From NCBI RefSeq assembly GCF_028285565.1, contig NZ_JANQOY010000080.1, positions 1 through 64,000 on the forward strand: DNA of 64,000 bases. Reading direction: 5' to 3'. The notes below the pieces were generated by a model. It saw nothing but the letters and a program-made list of their open reading frames with translations, made no database searches and had not been told where the DNA came from. Within the stretch, counting starts at the first letter, position 1. Each line of letters starts with the position of its first letter. Below are positions 25,487-34,757 of the stretch, piece by piece. Origin of the DNA: Acaryochloris sp. IP29b_bin.148. GTDB taxonomy: Bacteria > Cyanobacteriota > Cyanobacteriia > Thermosynechococcales > Thermosynechococcaceae. Position numbers and translations under genes: made by a program.

Positions 25487-26320
25487 ATGGGCTTCACAGT
25501 AAACGAACTACACTCAGCTCGCCAACACTTGCTTGACACTGTTGTTGATTACTTCTTAGCAAAGCCAGGAATTGAAGCCCTGTATCTGCAAGGTTCTGTG
25601 GCAGCAGATTCAGCCGATGAATACTCGGATATTGATTTGCGGGTTGTGGTGCAACCCGATGCATATCTGCAATATCTTTCAGAGCGATTTGCAGCCCCTA
25701 TGCAGTGGGGAGAGTGGCTGTATAACGAATGGGCCAACCGAGCTTGGGTCTGTGTTTCACACTTCAAGCCTTTCAACAAAATTGATGTTTTGTATTTTCA
25801 ACCGCATGAGCTGCAGCCTTCTCCCTGGTTTTTGCTCCCCACACAAGTGATCTATGATCCCAAATCTTTGCTCAGAGAGGTCATGCAAGCATCTCTGGGA
25901 TTAACCTTTACCTGGAATATCCAAGAAGTGGATCGACTCATCAGCAAGGGGTTAGCTTACGCTGAAGAAGGATATCGTCGCATTATGCGGGAGGAACTGT
26001 TTTATGCCCAGTCTCTCCTTGACAGCTTTAGAGCAATTCTGATGCAGTTTGATGATATGTGTCGCCAGTCTCCTTCGGCCGCATCGCCTGCCGCTCATTT
26101 TGAGCAACAGGGTAGTCAAGCGTGTATTCAAAGCTTGAATCACTCCTACACATCATTAGATAAGCATTTACTGCTTCAAGCTTTAAGCGAGTTGCTACAA
26201 TTTTATTATAATCAGGTTGCCCAAATCCACAACACATTAGCATTACAGCGAGATATGCAAACTGATTTATTTTGGATTTATACCATCCTTGAATTATGCA
26301 AAGAGCATATTGAAGTGTGA
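25487..26320 (+). CDS. Nucleotidyltransferase-fold protein
   Basis: A 277-residue protein with a polymerase-beta-type nucleotidyltransferase N-terminus: GSVAADSADEYSDIDLRVVV (residues about 36-55) has the G-S and D-x-D motif, and KIDVLYF near residue 100 supplies the third acidic residue. The C-terminal 150 residues are helical with no family I can name. The shape is that of aminoglycoside adenylyltransferases or kanamycin-nucleotidyltransferase-like proteins, but resistance activity cannot be inferred. It stands just upstream of the toxin-antitoxin pair, without a shared operon sign (126-base gap). Confidence 0.75.
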   Translation: MGFTVNELHSARQHLLDTVVDYFLAKPGIEALYLQGSVAADSADEYSDIDLRVVVQPDAYLQYLSERFAAPMQWGEWLYNEWANRAWVCVSHFKPFNKIDVLYFQPHELQPSPWFLLPTQVIYDPKSLLREVMQASLGLTFTWNIQEVDRLISKGLAYAEEGYRRIMREELFYAQSLLDSFRAILMQFDDMCRQSPSAASPAAHFEQQGSQACIQSLNHSYTSLDKHLLLQALSELLQFYYNQVAQIHNTLALQRDMQTDLFWIYTILELCKEHIEV

Positions 26321-26445
26321 AGTAACTACAAGAAAAATCTAGCTGTGATTGAGTATTATGATTTCCTGTATTTTCTGTAGTCTTTCTTGTTCTCGACTTA
26401 AAATTCAAAATTGAGTGAAATTAATGTCCCTTCAACAGTGAGCTT

Positions 26446-26676
26446 ATGTCTGCTGCCGCTATCACTACAATTGTGAAAATGGTTGAATCCCTGCCTGATC
26501 AAGTGCAGGAAAAAGTCATAGAGCATATTCGAGAGTTCATTGCTGAGTTGGAAGAGGAACATCTGTGGGATACCTCTTTCCAGCAAACACAGGATAATTT
26601 AATCGCAGCAGCTCAAAAAGCGAAACAAGAAATTGCAGCAGGTCAATCAACGCCAATGGATTTCGAAAAGTTGTGA
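26446..26676 (+). CDS. Antitoxin of a type II toxin-antitoxin pair
   Basis: A 76-residue acidic, helical protein. The first part (ITTIVKMVESLPDQVQEKVIEHIREFIAEL) resembles the DUF2281-like start of small cyanobacterial antitoxins, and the C-terminal QKAKQEIAAGQSTPMDFEKL is a typical toxin-binding tail. Its stop overlaps the toxin's GTG start by 4 bases (GTGA at 26673-26676), so the two are translationally coupled in the usual antitoxin-first order. It probably represses its own promoter, but no operator was identified. Confidence 0.78.
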   Translation: MSAAAITTIVKMVESLPDQVQEKVIEHIREFIAELEEEHLWDTSFQQTQDNLIAAAQKAKQEIAAGQSTPMDFEKL

Positions 26677-26936
26677 AATCTGCAACTTTGCCCTCTTTTT
26701 GGTCTAAATATAGAGAACTAAACAGTTCAGCAAAGGCAGGGGCACGGAAAGCCTATCAGTTGTGGGTAAAGAATCCGTTTCATCCATCCCTACATTTCAA
26801 ATGTATCAACGGCCAGGAAAATATTTGGGCTGTACGAGTAACACGAAGTTATCGTGCACTTGGCGTTTGGGAAGGTGATACAGTGACATGGTTTTGGATC
26901 GGAAACCATGATGATTATGAGCAATTCTATTCATAA
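26673..26936 (+). CDS. RelE/ParE-like toxin
   Basis: An 87-residue basic protein of the RelE/ParE superfamily. SFWSKYRELNSSAKAGARKAYQLW is the N-terminal helix pair; NPFHPSLHFKCI, WAVRVTRSYRALG and TWFWIGNHDDYEQF form the beta-sheet core and end exactly like plasmid-maintenance and HigB/RelE toxins. Family members cleave mRNA at the ribosome or poison gyrase; which applies here is not visible. The GTG start overlaps the antitoxin stop. Together with the antitoxin it is a complete chromosomal module. Confidence 0.85.
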   Translation: MKSATLPSFWSKYRELNSSAKAGARKAYQLWVKNPFHPSLHFKCINGQENIWAVRVTRSYRALGVWEGDTVTWFWIGNHDDYEQFYS

Positions 26937-27182
26937 TGCTCTAGCTTCGTGAAGGTTGGCATCGGCAATCATCCTTGCCAGGCTTTGGATTTATCATTCT
27001 ACCTACGGTTTGGCAGCAGCTCATGTCTGGGGAAATCTATGGATTGAGCGACCTGCGATCGCACACCTTGCTCAATGGGCACCCTAACAATGATCGAGAT
27101 CGCTATCGTGGACTAAGGTACGACACACCAGCCTTCTCAGCCTTTGCCTAGACTTTAGGCAACCGACAATACCTCAAAAATC

Positions 27183-27506
27183 ATGATCTCACTCAAACTG
27201 ATGTTGCCGCTAGTTGTAGGCACACTCGCGACCCTATGGGGATTCCCCACTTGGGCAGGCACTATTGATCAGAATTCTGATATCCAACGCACCCCTGCTC
27301 AAGCTCTGGGCGGCGAAGTCACCCCCTCCATTACGCTATTTCCTCCAGTGGAGCAGCCAGCGGCCTCCCAAACACCAGACCTCAATTTGCAAGTCTCCGG
27401 GAAATCTCCCTTAGTGACCACCGCTAACCCTGACCTTTGGGAATCTGAATTGCTAGACGAGCAACGACGGAGCGATCCAGGCTTTTTTACGATTACCGCT
27501 GATTAG
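27183..27506 (+). CDS. Small secreted protein, unknown
   Basis: A 107-residue protein with a signal peptide: hydrophobic residues 4-22 (LKLMLPLVVGTLATLWGFP) and a likely cut after TWA-G. The mature part is polar, Pro/Thr/Ser-rich and lacks cysteines, so it is probably a periplasmic or exported disordered protein. I recognise no family. The 246 bases before it carry no gene. It is convergent with the DUF1816 gene, 32 bases away. Confidence 0.55.
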   Translation: MISLKLMLPLVVGTLATLWGFPTWAGTIDQNSDIQRTPAQALGGEVTPSITLFPPVEQPAASQTPDLNLQVSGKSPLVTTANPDLWESELLDEQRRSDPGFFTITAD

Positions 27507-27538
27507 CCCAAGTGTTAGACCACCACCGTTGGCGCCCC

Positions 27539-27835
27539 TTAACAGCGACTTAAAACCGTCGGTTGTTCATGCAGGGATAACGTTGGCAGAGTGCCGATCA
27601 TCTCTGACATATAGCTCTCTTCTTCCTCATAGAGGGTGAGGGTTTCGGGTTGGCAGCGCGTAATCTTAACAATGATTTCGAGCGCATTTTCACGGACTAA
27701 ATCTTCTACATAGCCCGACTGATACGCTTCGGCCTCTTCAACGCTGGTAAAAGGACCAAAATAATATTGGCATTCAGGAATGGTGGTTTGAATATGCACC
27801 CACCAATACATAAAAGCATTTCTGAAAGAAGACAT
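27539..27835 (-). CDS. DUF1816-family protein
   Basis: A 98-residue protein. WWVHIQTTIPECQYYFGPFTSVEEAEAYQSGYVEDL is the characteristic DUF1816 pattern of cyanobacteria, followed by an acidic C-terminal part. The start at 27835 is set by ATGAGG six bases upstream; earlier in-frame starts would run into the DUF2949 region and lack such a site. Function is unknown; members are small soluble proteins, some near phycobilisome or redox genes. It lies 46 bases after the DUF2949 gene on the same strand. Confidence 0.82.
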   Translation of the reverse strand: MSSFRNAFMYWWVHIQTTIPECQYYFGPFTSVEEAEAYQSGYVEDLVRENALEIIVKITRCQPETLTLYEEEESYMSEMIGTLPTLSLHEQPTVLSRC

Positions 27836-27881
27836 AAAAAACCTCATTATGAATTGATATTGATTTTTAAAAGTGGGTTCT

Positions 27882-28091
27882 TTAAATTTCATCGATACTG
27901 AACGATGTCTCTGCCCAATGAAACACTTCATTCAGCTGTTCCAAGGTAATTAATCCGTACTGCCATAAAATGACGGGCAACGGACCTTGTTGTTGATGGC
28001 ATGACTTCAGGGCAATATCAATGGATGCTGTGGATATACCCAAATCTTGTGTGAGAAATTCAATGAGTTTTTGCGATCGCTGGGGTATCAT
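27882..28091 (-). CDS. DUF2949-family protein
   Basis: A 69-residue protein of the cyanobacterial DUF2949 family: LIEFLTQDLGI, a run of helical residues, then LPVILWQYGLITLEQLNEVFHW, which is the conserved core. The ATG at 28091 gives the usual length; a GTG nine bases earlier is possible. Function is unknown. It is upstream of the DUF1816 gene on the same strand, so the two small cyanobacterial families may be co-expressed. A 9-base inverted repeat (AATATAACG, 28213-28221 and 28272-28280) lies about 120 bases upstream of the start. Confidence 0.83.
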   Translation of the reverse strand: MIPQRSQKLIEFLTQDLGISTASIDIALKSCHQQQGPLPVILWQYGLITLEQLNEVFHWAETSFSIDEI

Positions 28092-28326
28092 TGCTAACAC
28101 CTAAACACGCCTAATGTCGGCCCATTGCATTTGAGAAACGGCATGCGTTCACTGAGCATTGCTGACTCATGAAAGCTGTAGAATGTCGTCTTCAACATCG
28201 AGATTATCGCTGAATATAACGCAGCCTACCCCTTAAACATGAGGAAAGTGTGAGGACCGCCTGATTCCGTTCGTTATATTGCGCCGTTATCTTGCGGCCA
28301 ATCCCATAAATTTGAGGGAAACGGGC

Positions 28327-29433
28327 TTAGTCAAAGACAGGTACTGTCTCAGGTAGGGGCTGATTATCTTGCTCCGCCTGGCGTTTGGGTTGCAAATATA
28401 AATTTTCGATCAACACGCCCCCCGCCGCGATCCAAGGAGGGGTAATTAAAGCACCGATAATGCCTAACACTTGGGTGCCGCCTAAGACCGCCAAGAGTTG
28501 ATAGAGCGGCGGGACATTTACAGATGGACTCACCACTAATGGATCGAGGACATAGGTTTCTAGATTTTGGATCACCACAAACAGCAAGAGCACCCACAAC
28601 GCCGTCCAGCCGCCTTGAGCGACGGCAAATAATAACGCTGGGATGGCTCCCAAAACCGGTCCAAAAAAAGGAATGAGATTGGTTAATCCTGCGATCGCAC
28701 CCAACCCTAAGGCCACCTCCGTAATCCCAATCAGCTTTAAGCCAATACTGACCGTCGTACCTAAGATCAGGGACACCAGCAACCGCCCTTGAATATAGGC
28801 TCCCATACGCTGACTGACAGGATGAACTTGATCGGCAAGGCGCTGCTCCCACGGCTGGGGGAATAACACCACTAATCCGTGGAGCAGCCGTTGTGAATCC
28901 GACAACATATAAGCGGAGAGAATAAGTGCGAGCAGTAAATTGAAAACGCCCCCTAATAAGCCTTTGGTGAGATCAACGGACTGCAAAATCAGCTTTTGAC
29001 TGGATCGGAATGTCCAAGCCGTCAGGGCTTGCAAATCGAAGACTTGATTGATCATCCCTAGGTCTTCCGGCTTGCTGATGCCCAGTTGCAGAATCGTATC
29101 TTCTAGCGATGTCGTCAGCACTTCTAAATATCCTGGCAGAGCATTGAAGATGCGCTGAATTTGTTCCGTGACCGTTGGCCCGATCACTAAGGTGAGCGTA
29201 ATAGCGACGCCAATCAGACCTCCATAAACCGCTAGTACAGCTAGCCATCGCGGCAGCCGTAATGCCTCCACCCGCTGAATCATAGGGGCTAAGGTCGAGG
29301 CCAAGACGATAGCAATCATCAGCACCACTACTAAGTTCTGTAATTGCCACAGCAGTAGCAGTCCCAGGCTGATGGCTCCCACTCTGATCAAACTGGCCAA
29401 AGAAAGGGAGGTGGATGCATCAGATGGCTTCAT
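28327..29433 (-). CDS. AI-2E/PerM-family transporter
   Basis: A 368-residue inner-membrane protein of the AI-2E (UPF0118, TqsA/PerM) family. Hydrophobic helices open the protein (LQNLVVVLMIAIVLASTLAPM); MGAYIQGRLLVSLILG is the family's mid-domain and GLTNLIPFFGPVLGAIPALLFA the conserved loop before the last helices. TqsA in Escherichia coli exports autoinducer-2, but most family members transport other or unknown solutes, some as Na+/H+ antiporters. It is directly downstream, 31 bases, of the receiver protein of the two-component cluster, so it may belong to that message. Confidence 0.9.
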   Translation of the reverse strand: MKPSDASTSLSLASLIRVGAISLGLLLLWQLQNLVVVLMIAIVLASTLAPMIQRVEALRLPRWLAVLAVYGGLIGVAITLTLVIGPTVTEQIQRIFNALPGYLEVLTTSLEDTILQLGISKPEDLGMINQVFDLQALTAWTFRSSQKLILQSVDLTKGLLGGVFNLLLALILSAYMLSDSQRLLHGLVVLFPQPWEQRLADQVHPVSQRMGAYIQGRLLVSLILGTTVSIGLKLIGITEVALGLGAIAGLTNLIPFFGPVLGAIPALLFAVAQGGWTALWVLLLFVVIQNLETYVLDPLVVSPSVNVPPLYQLLAVLGGTQVLGIIGALITPPWIAAGGVLIENLYLQPKRQAEQDNQPLPETVPVFD

Positions 29434-29464
29434 GTCAAAGCAGAGAAGGAATAAAAAGACAAAG

Positions 29465-29845
29465 CTACAGCTGCCAGCCTAATACATCCGCAATTTGATT
29501 GGGGAGTTGCAACGGGTCAAAGGGTTTAGGGATGGTCGCTAAAACACCTAATTCCTTGTAGCGATTCTGATCCACCGTTTGAACTTTGGCCGTCAGTAGT
29601 AGGACAGGAATTTGTTGAGTATGGGGATTGGCTTGAAGTTTTTGGTAGGTGGTGGCTCCATCCATATCCGGCATCATCACATCTAACAGAATCACATCAG
29701 GTTGCGCTTGCTCTGCTTTGAGTAACCCCTCAGCCCCTGAACTGGCTGTGACCACTTGCCAATGTTTAATGGTTTCCAACGCAATCTGGACAACTTCTTG
29801 AATATAGTGTTCGTTGTCAATTACCAGGATACATTTTGCTGTCAT
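29465..29845 (-). CDS. Single-domain response regulator
   Basis: A 126-residue lone receiver domain. The phosphorylation site is Asp55 in VILLDVMMPDMDG, with Lys106 in TIPKPF and Thr/Ser at LLLTAK. The acidic pocket reads IDNE, with the second acid replaced by Asn, a mild departure. There is no output domain, so it probably acts by phosphotransfer or protein binding. It starts 3 bases after the histidine kinase gene ends, and kinase, this receiver and the large regulator form a cluster with the AI-2E-type transporter downstream. Confidence 0.93.
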   Translation of the reverse strand: MTAKCILVIDNEHYIQEVVQIALETIKHWQVVTASSGAEGLLKAEQAQPDVILLDVMMPDMDGATTYQKLQANPHTQQIPVLLLTAKVQTVDQNRYKELGVLATIPKPFDPLQLPNQIADVLGWQL

Positions 29846-29848
29846 AGA

Positions 29849-32458
29849 CTACGTCTCACTTGCGCTAAACATATCTTGAGCATGAATGGGGAGTGTGAAT
29901 GTAAACGTGCTACCTTTCCCGAGCTGACTTTCCACCCAAATTTGGCCACCATGTTGCTGAACAATACTATGGCAAATAGCCAGCCCTAATCCAGTACCCT
30001 CATGGTTGCGAGCGTCAGAAGAATCCGCCTGCTGAAAGCGCTCAAAGATCGTGTCGATTTTATCGGCGGGAATGCCGCGCCCTTGATCCTCAACCTGAAT
30101 ACACACTTGCAGCGGTTTTTCAGCAGCAGAACGAGCGGGTGTCGCCTCGGCCAAGGTACAGCTGGGCGGCTGACTACTCCGATGGGCCGTAAGCCACACG
30201 GTTCCGCCAGCATGGGAAAATTTAATGGCATTACTCAGTAAATTGGTCAAAGTCTGGACGATGCGATCACCATCTACATCCGCCAAAATCGGCAAGGGTT
30301 GCACAGCAATATTGACCTGCATTTGACGAGCCATACCCTGCATAGTGTCGGCAGCTTGAGTCATTAAATCCGCAATATTGCATGGGTGTTTGGTCATACT
30401 GACTTGGCCCGATTCAATTCGTTCCACATCCAGAATGTCGTTAATTAAGCGGACTAATCGGTCCGTGCTATCTGCCGCAATATTAATCAGCCGCTGACTT
30501 TTATCAGGTTGGGCTGCTAACAAGCCGCTCGCGAGCATCCGCAGTGACCCATGAATCGAGGTGAGCGGTGTGCGTAATTCGTGGCTCACCACGGAAATAA
30601 ACTCATTCTTCATCCGTTCGACCACTTGGCGATCGCTAATATCTTTGAAAGTGATCACAGCACCAACAATTTGAGTCTGCTCCCGGATCGGCGTACTGAC
30701 ATATTCGACCGGAAACAGCGATCCATCCCGTCGTCGAAAGTGATCCGTAATAAACCGATGGGTCGCACCAGAGGTTAAGGAGTCTAGAAAAGGAGCGGGA
30801 ATCTGGGGCAGTTGAGGCTCTAAAATCAGCTCTATCGGTTGACCAATAAGCGCGTTGATCGTATATCCCAACAGTTTTGCAGCCGCTGGATTCACAAAGG
30901 TAATTTGAGTCTCTAGATTTAGACCACAGAGCCCTTCTCCCATCGAATTCAAAATTAATTCGTTTTGGCGCGTCAGCTGCATCAACGAGGATTGGGCTTC
31001 CACCCGTTCCGTAATGTCCCGCAGAATCGCCGTAAAGACTTGTTCTGTTCCCAACTGCAATTTCGAAATCGAGGCTTCTACCGTAAAGCAAGTGCCATCT
31101 CGCCGTTTGGCCAAAATCGGTTGCCGTTCACTCCGATGGCGGGCGAGCATATCAGCCTGTTCATAGGTTTGCATATAGCGCTGATGGGTCTGTAGAAATT
31201 CCGGAGGCAGCAAGACCTCTAAGGATTGCCCTAAGATCTCGTCACGGCGATAGCCAAACATTTTTTCCGCTCCCTGATTAAACAGGGTAATGGTTTGGGA
31301 CGCATCCACGGAAATAATTGCATCTTCCGCAATTTCTAAAATGCCAGAGAATCGCTTTTGGGATTGCTGCAATGCTGCTTCTGCCTGCTGACGGGTGTGC
31401 AGTTCAGCTCGCAACTGTTGATTGGCCGTGCGCAGCGCAGCCGTCCGTTCAGAGACTCGCTGCTCTAAGTTATATTTCGCTTCTTGCAGCACCACTTCCA
31501 CTTGCTCGCGTTCGGTCAGTTCAGATTGCAGTTGGCAATAGAGCTGTGATTGCTGAATAGCGATGGCCAGGTGTGTAGCCAGTCGACTGAGGAGTTTGAT
31601 TTCTAAAGATTCCCAAGGACGGGGACTACGACAATGATGGGCCATCAACAGTCCCCATACCTGATTCTCCAGGATAATGGGCACCACCAAATTGGCCTGG
31701 ATTTGGAATTGAATGAGTAGTTCCAAATGACAGGGGGTCAGGTTAGCGGTGTAGATATTCTCAATGGCACTCGCGTGGAGTTGGTCGGGAGAGCCGCCGT
31801 AAATATCTGGGAAGCAAGGATCTCGGATTTGGGTGCCCAGAATGGAGGGCCACTGATCCGTATCCACAGATTCCACCAAGACGATGCCATTCCAGTTTTT
31901 TTCTAGCTTAAAGATCAGAACGCGATCGGTCTCTAGAAGGTGGCGAACCTCAGCAACGGTGGTATTGAGAATGGTGTGCAGGTCTAATGATTGACGAATG
32001 CGGGCTGCGATCGCACTCAGTAACTGCTCATGCTCTATTTGCTGTTGGAGTGCGAGTGCTGATTGCTGCTGTTCCGTAATATCAATGCCTGTCCCAATCA
32101 CCCATTGGACGGTATCGCTTTGTTTAACCACCGAATGCGACCAAGCGATCAGGCGGTCACCGGTTTTTGTCCGCCAGCCGTGTTGATGCTGGTAGGGTAT
32201 CTGGTGAGTGAGCAACTGCTGGAACATCGATTGGACCTGTTCTTGCTCCTCTGGCACCAGCAATACCTGCCACAGGCAACGCGATTGGACCTCCGCAAAG
32301 GTATACCCAGACACCCGCTCACACGCTTGGTTAAACCCCACAATCCGCCCCTGGATATCCATTACCACCACTAAGGCTGGCAAGGTATTCAAGAGGGTGG
32401 TCATCCACTCCTGTTGGTCGGGCAACAGATGCGGGGCACACTCACGTTCAATGGTCAT
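29849..32458 (-). CDS. PAS-GAF-PAS-PAS sensor histidine kinase
   Basis: An 869-residue soluble sensor kinase. Order: PAS (about 17-133), GAF (about 155-310; lacks the chromophore cysteine pattern I can identify, so not a clear phytochrome), a coiled linker, PAS, PAS, then HisKA with ISVVSHELRTPLTSIHG (phosphorylated His about 626) and HATPase_c with NLLSNAIKF, DQGRGIP and GTGLGLAI. No transmembrane segment. I set the start at the ATG 32458 because AGGAGG lies 7 bases before it; the longer frame (32554) would overlap the upstream gene by 107 bases. This start overlaps that gene by 11 bases, so they are coupled. The ligand is unknown. Confidence 0.92.
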   Translation of the reverse strand: MTIERECAPHLLPDQQEWMTTLLNTLPALVVVMDIQGRIVGFNQACERVSGYTFAEVQSRCLWQVLLVPEEQEQVQSMFQQLLTHQIPYQHQHGWRTKTGDRLIAWSHSVVKQSDTVQWVIGTGIDITEQQQSALALQQQIEHEQLLSAIAARIRQSLDLHTILNTTVAEVRHLLETDRVLIFKLEKNWNGIVLVESVDTDQWPSILGTQIRDPCFPDIYGGSPDQLHASAIENIYTANLTPCHLELLIQFQIQANLVVPIILENQVWGLLMAHHCRSPRPWESLEIKLLSRLATHLAIAIQQSQLYCQLQSELTEREQVEVVLQEAKYNLEQRVSERTAALRTANQQLRAELHTRQQAEAALQQSQKRFSGILEIAEDAIISVDASQTITLFNQGAEKMFGYRRDEILGQSLEVLLPPEFLQTHQRYMQTYEQADMLARHRSERQPILAKRRDGTCFTVEASISKLQLGTEQVFTAILRDITERVEAQSSLMQLTRQNELILNSMGEGLCGLNLETQITFVNPAAAKLLGYTINALIGQPIELILEPQLPQIPAPFLDSLTSGATHRFITDHFRRRDGSLFPVEYVSTPIREQTQIVGAVITFKDISDRQVVERMKNEFISVVSHELRTPLTSIHGSLRMLASGLLAAQPDKSQRLINIAADSTDRLVRLINDILDVERIESGQVSMTKHPCNIADLMTQAADTMQGMARQMQVNIAVQPLPILADVDGDRIVQTLTNLLSNAIKFSHAGGTVWLTAHRSSQPPSCTLAEATPARSAAEKPLQVCIQVEDQGRGIPADKIDTIFERFQQADSSDARNHEGTGLGLAICHSIVQQHGGQIWVESQLGKGSTFTFTLPIHAQDMFSASET

Positions 32459-34757
32459 CGATCTGCCTCCTGATGCACGTCCATGGCTGAGACTGCTGAT
32501 CGGCTCTTTTGTAGAGTTCAGATAGGGTTCCTCCGGCTTGAGGATACTGGACAACGCCCATGGTTAACGCAATGGGGACCGCTTCTCCAGACGGCTGACG
32601 GTAGGTCTGGCAACTCTGGCCAAGATGCTGGATATGATGGGTCGCTTCGGCCGCTTGCACACCATACAGTCCCATGAAAAACTCATTACTACTCCAGCGC
32701 GCCACCACTGCTTCATCCCCACAGCCCTGATGCAATTCATGCCCCACATAACGGAGGATGGCATCGCCTATCCCCAAGCTATAGTCATCGTTAATTTGCC
32801 GTAAATTCGTGACTTTTACTAGGGCTAAACAGAGGGGTTGCTGTAGCTCCTGCGCCCGTTTCATCTGATGTTCGAGCATCGGTACCGCAGGTTGCCGTTT
32901 ATAGGCTTTGGTTAAGGTATCCATCTGCCAGAACTGCTGAGATAACTGCATACGCTCCAGGCGATTGACGAGGCGAACCACCAGTTCTGGTCCAATGACC
33001 GGCTTACTCACAAAATCATCTGCCCCCAAGGCAAAAATCTGGTTGACGATCTCTGCTTCGGTGTGAGCGGTCAGAAAAATAATCGGTAGGTTATGCCAAT
33101 AGGCGTCATTCCGCACCACCTGACACAGTTCCATACCGCTCACATGGGGCATTTCAATATCTAAAATCAGTAGATCGGGGGAGACGGCAACCAGCGTTTG
33201 CCAAAAGAGTCTGGCATCTGCAAGAGTACTGACCTTAAATCCCCAGGGCTCTAGCAAGGGCGGTAACATCTGTAACATCTGAGGGTCATCATCCACAATC
33301 ATGATCTTGGCGGTAATCGCCTGAGTGTGCTGGAGTGCCCGATCCACCTCATGTAATACCTGCATAGGCGTGAGGGGCTTTTCGAGATAAGCTCTACCGC
33401 CCAATCGAGCCACTTCCAAACGAGAGTGCAACCCATCGGGAGGCCCATAAAATAATACGGGTATGGCGGGATGATGGTGAGCCACCGCTTGCAGAAAGGT
33501 CAAGATCTGCTGCGCGTCTCTATCGACCGCTGGATCGATCAAAATCACCTGAGGAGGCTGTTGATTGAAAACCCGTTGAGCCGTGTCTAAGTCAGCTACA
33601 GTCTGTAGTGTCCAATTCCAGTGTCTAGCTTGTTCCGTTAAGTCGGTGACCCATTTGTCATCACTGTCGATAATCAGTAAAGACGGTAGGGTAGGCATGG
33701 CCTCTGGGAGATCAGCAGAGGCAGAATAACCTGATTGATCCACGGTTTGTCTGAGGGTTGCCACCTGGTGATGGAATTGCTCGATATGCTCTGGTGCCAG
33801 AGGCTGAGGCATTTTGAGCAGTTGTTCAAGGGTCCGAGCCAGCTGGGTGCCCTCATGCAGACCAAACATTCCTAAGGCGCCCGCTAACGTATGCGCTTCC
33901 TGCTCTGCCTGCTGCTGCTGGTCAGGGTCAAGCTGGCCGGACTGGGTCTGTAGAGCAGAGCACGTTTGTTCTAGAACCTTTACTTGGTCACTGATCCGGG
34001 AGTGATACCGCTGCCAAATCGTTGCGATCGCAGCCGAGTTATCCATCTGAGGAGTCCCCTCTTCTGTTGTCAGGTCTAGTTCAGATAAAGGCTTGAGCCG
34101 ATAGCCAATCCCATAGACCGTTTCAATCACATCTGGGGGTGCTTTTGCATCTCGTAATTTATGGCGGAGGCCCTTGATATGGGTTCTAACCGCCTCTTCT
34201 CCCGGCATATCCGCATAGGTCCACAGATGCTCTAACAACATCCCACAGCTAAAGACACGGCGAGGGTTACGCAGCAAGAGTTCTAACAGCGCATACTCCT
34301 TGGGCGTTAGCGCCAGCGGCTGCTGTTGATAACTGACCTGGGTAGAGCTAGGGTCGAGCTGAATATCGGCCCATTCTAAGATAGGGGTCGTATAGAGCCG
34401 ACCGCGACGCAGTAAGGCCCGGATACGAGCTTCCAGCTCTTCTAGATCAAAGGGTTTCACCACATAGTCATCCGCCCCAGCATCGAGTCCCACCGCTTTA
34501 TCATGGCTATTGCCCTGCCCTGTCAGGAGCAGAATGGGCATGGTATAGCCTTGATTACGCAGTTGACGACACAGCGTAATGCCATCCAGCTTGGGTAAGA
34601 TGACGTCCAGCATCAGCAAATCATACTCAAACGCCTCCACCATATCGGCAGCGCTCTCACCATCGGTCGCCGTTTCCACGGCATAGCTGCACTGGGTTAG
34701 CAGCGTGATTAAGGCATCCGCCGTCGGCTGATCATCCTCAACGACAAGTATTTTCAT
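32448..34757 (-). CDS. Multi-domain response regulator REC-wHTH-HPt-REC-REC-degenerate GGDEF
   Basis: A 769-residue regulator. Receiver 1 (Asp51 in LMLDVILPKLDG), OmpR-type winged helix (about 130-222), HPt (EAHTLAGALG, His about 289), receiver 2 (about 355-475), receiver 3 (LLILDIEMP, Asp about 531) and a diguanylate-cyclase-like domain (about 615-765) in which GGDEF reads SSNEF, so it should not make c-di-GMP. It can bind DNA, take and relay phosphate through its HPt, and serve as a phosphate hub. It is the first gene of the cluster; the kinase gene overlaps its end by 11 bases, making them likely partners. Confidence 0.9.
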   Translation of the reverse strand: MKILVVEDDQPTADALITLLTQCSYAVETATDGESAADMVEAFEYDLLMLDVILPKLDGITLCRQLRNQGYTMPILLLTGQGNSHDKAVGLDAGADDYVVKPFDLEELEARIRALLRRGRLYTTPILEWADIQLDPSSTQVSYQQQPLALTPKEYALLELLLRNPRRVFSCGMLLEHLWTYADMPGEEAVRTHIKGLRHKLRDAKAPPDVIETVYGIGYRLKPLSELDLTTEEGTPQMDNSAAIATIWQRYHSRISDQVKVLEQTCSALQTQSGQLDPDQQQQAEQEAHTLAGALGMFGLHEGTQLARTLEQLLKMPQPLAPEHIEQFHHQVATLRQTVDQSGYSASADLPEAMPTLPSLLIIDSDDKWVTDLTEQARHWNWTLQTVADLDTAQRVFNQQPPQVILIDPAVDRDAQQILTFLQAVAHHHPAIPVLFYGPPDGLHSRLEVARLGGRAYLEKPLTPMQVLHEVDRALQHTQAITAKIMIVDDDPQMLQMLPPLLEPWGFKVSTLADARLFWQTLVAVSPDLLILDIEMPHVSGMELCQVVRNDAYWHNLPIIFLTAHTEAEIVNQIFALGADDFVSKPVIGPELVVRLVNRLERMQLSQQFWQMDTLTKAYKRQPAVPMLEHQMKRAQELQQPLCLALVKVTNLRQINDDYSLGIGDAILRYVGHELHQGCGDEAVVARWSSNEFFMGLYGVQAAEATHHIQHLGQSCQTYRQPSGEAVPIALTMGVVQYPQAGGTLSELYKRADQQSQPWTCIRRQIDDH

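Noticed and set aside
25487-26936. MNT-HEPN type module formed by the nucleotidyltransferase and the following pair
   Set aside because: The small pair is a RelE/ParE-like toxin with its antitoxin, not a HEPN protein, and a 126-base gap separates it from the nucleotidyltransferase.
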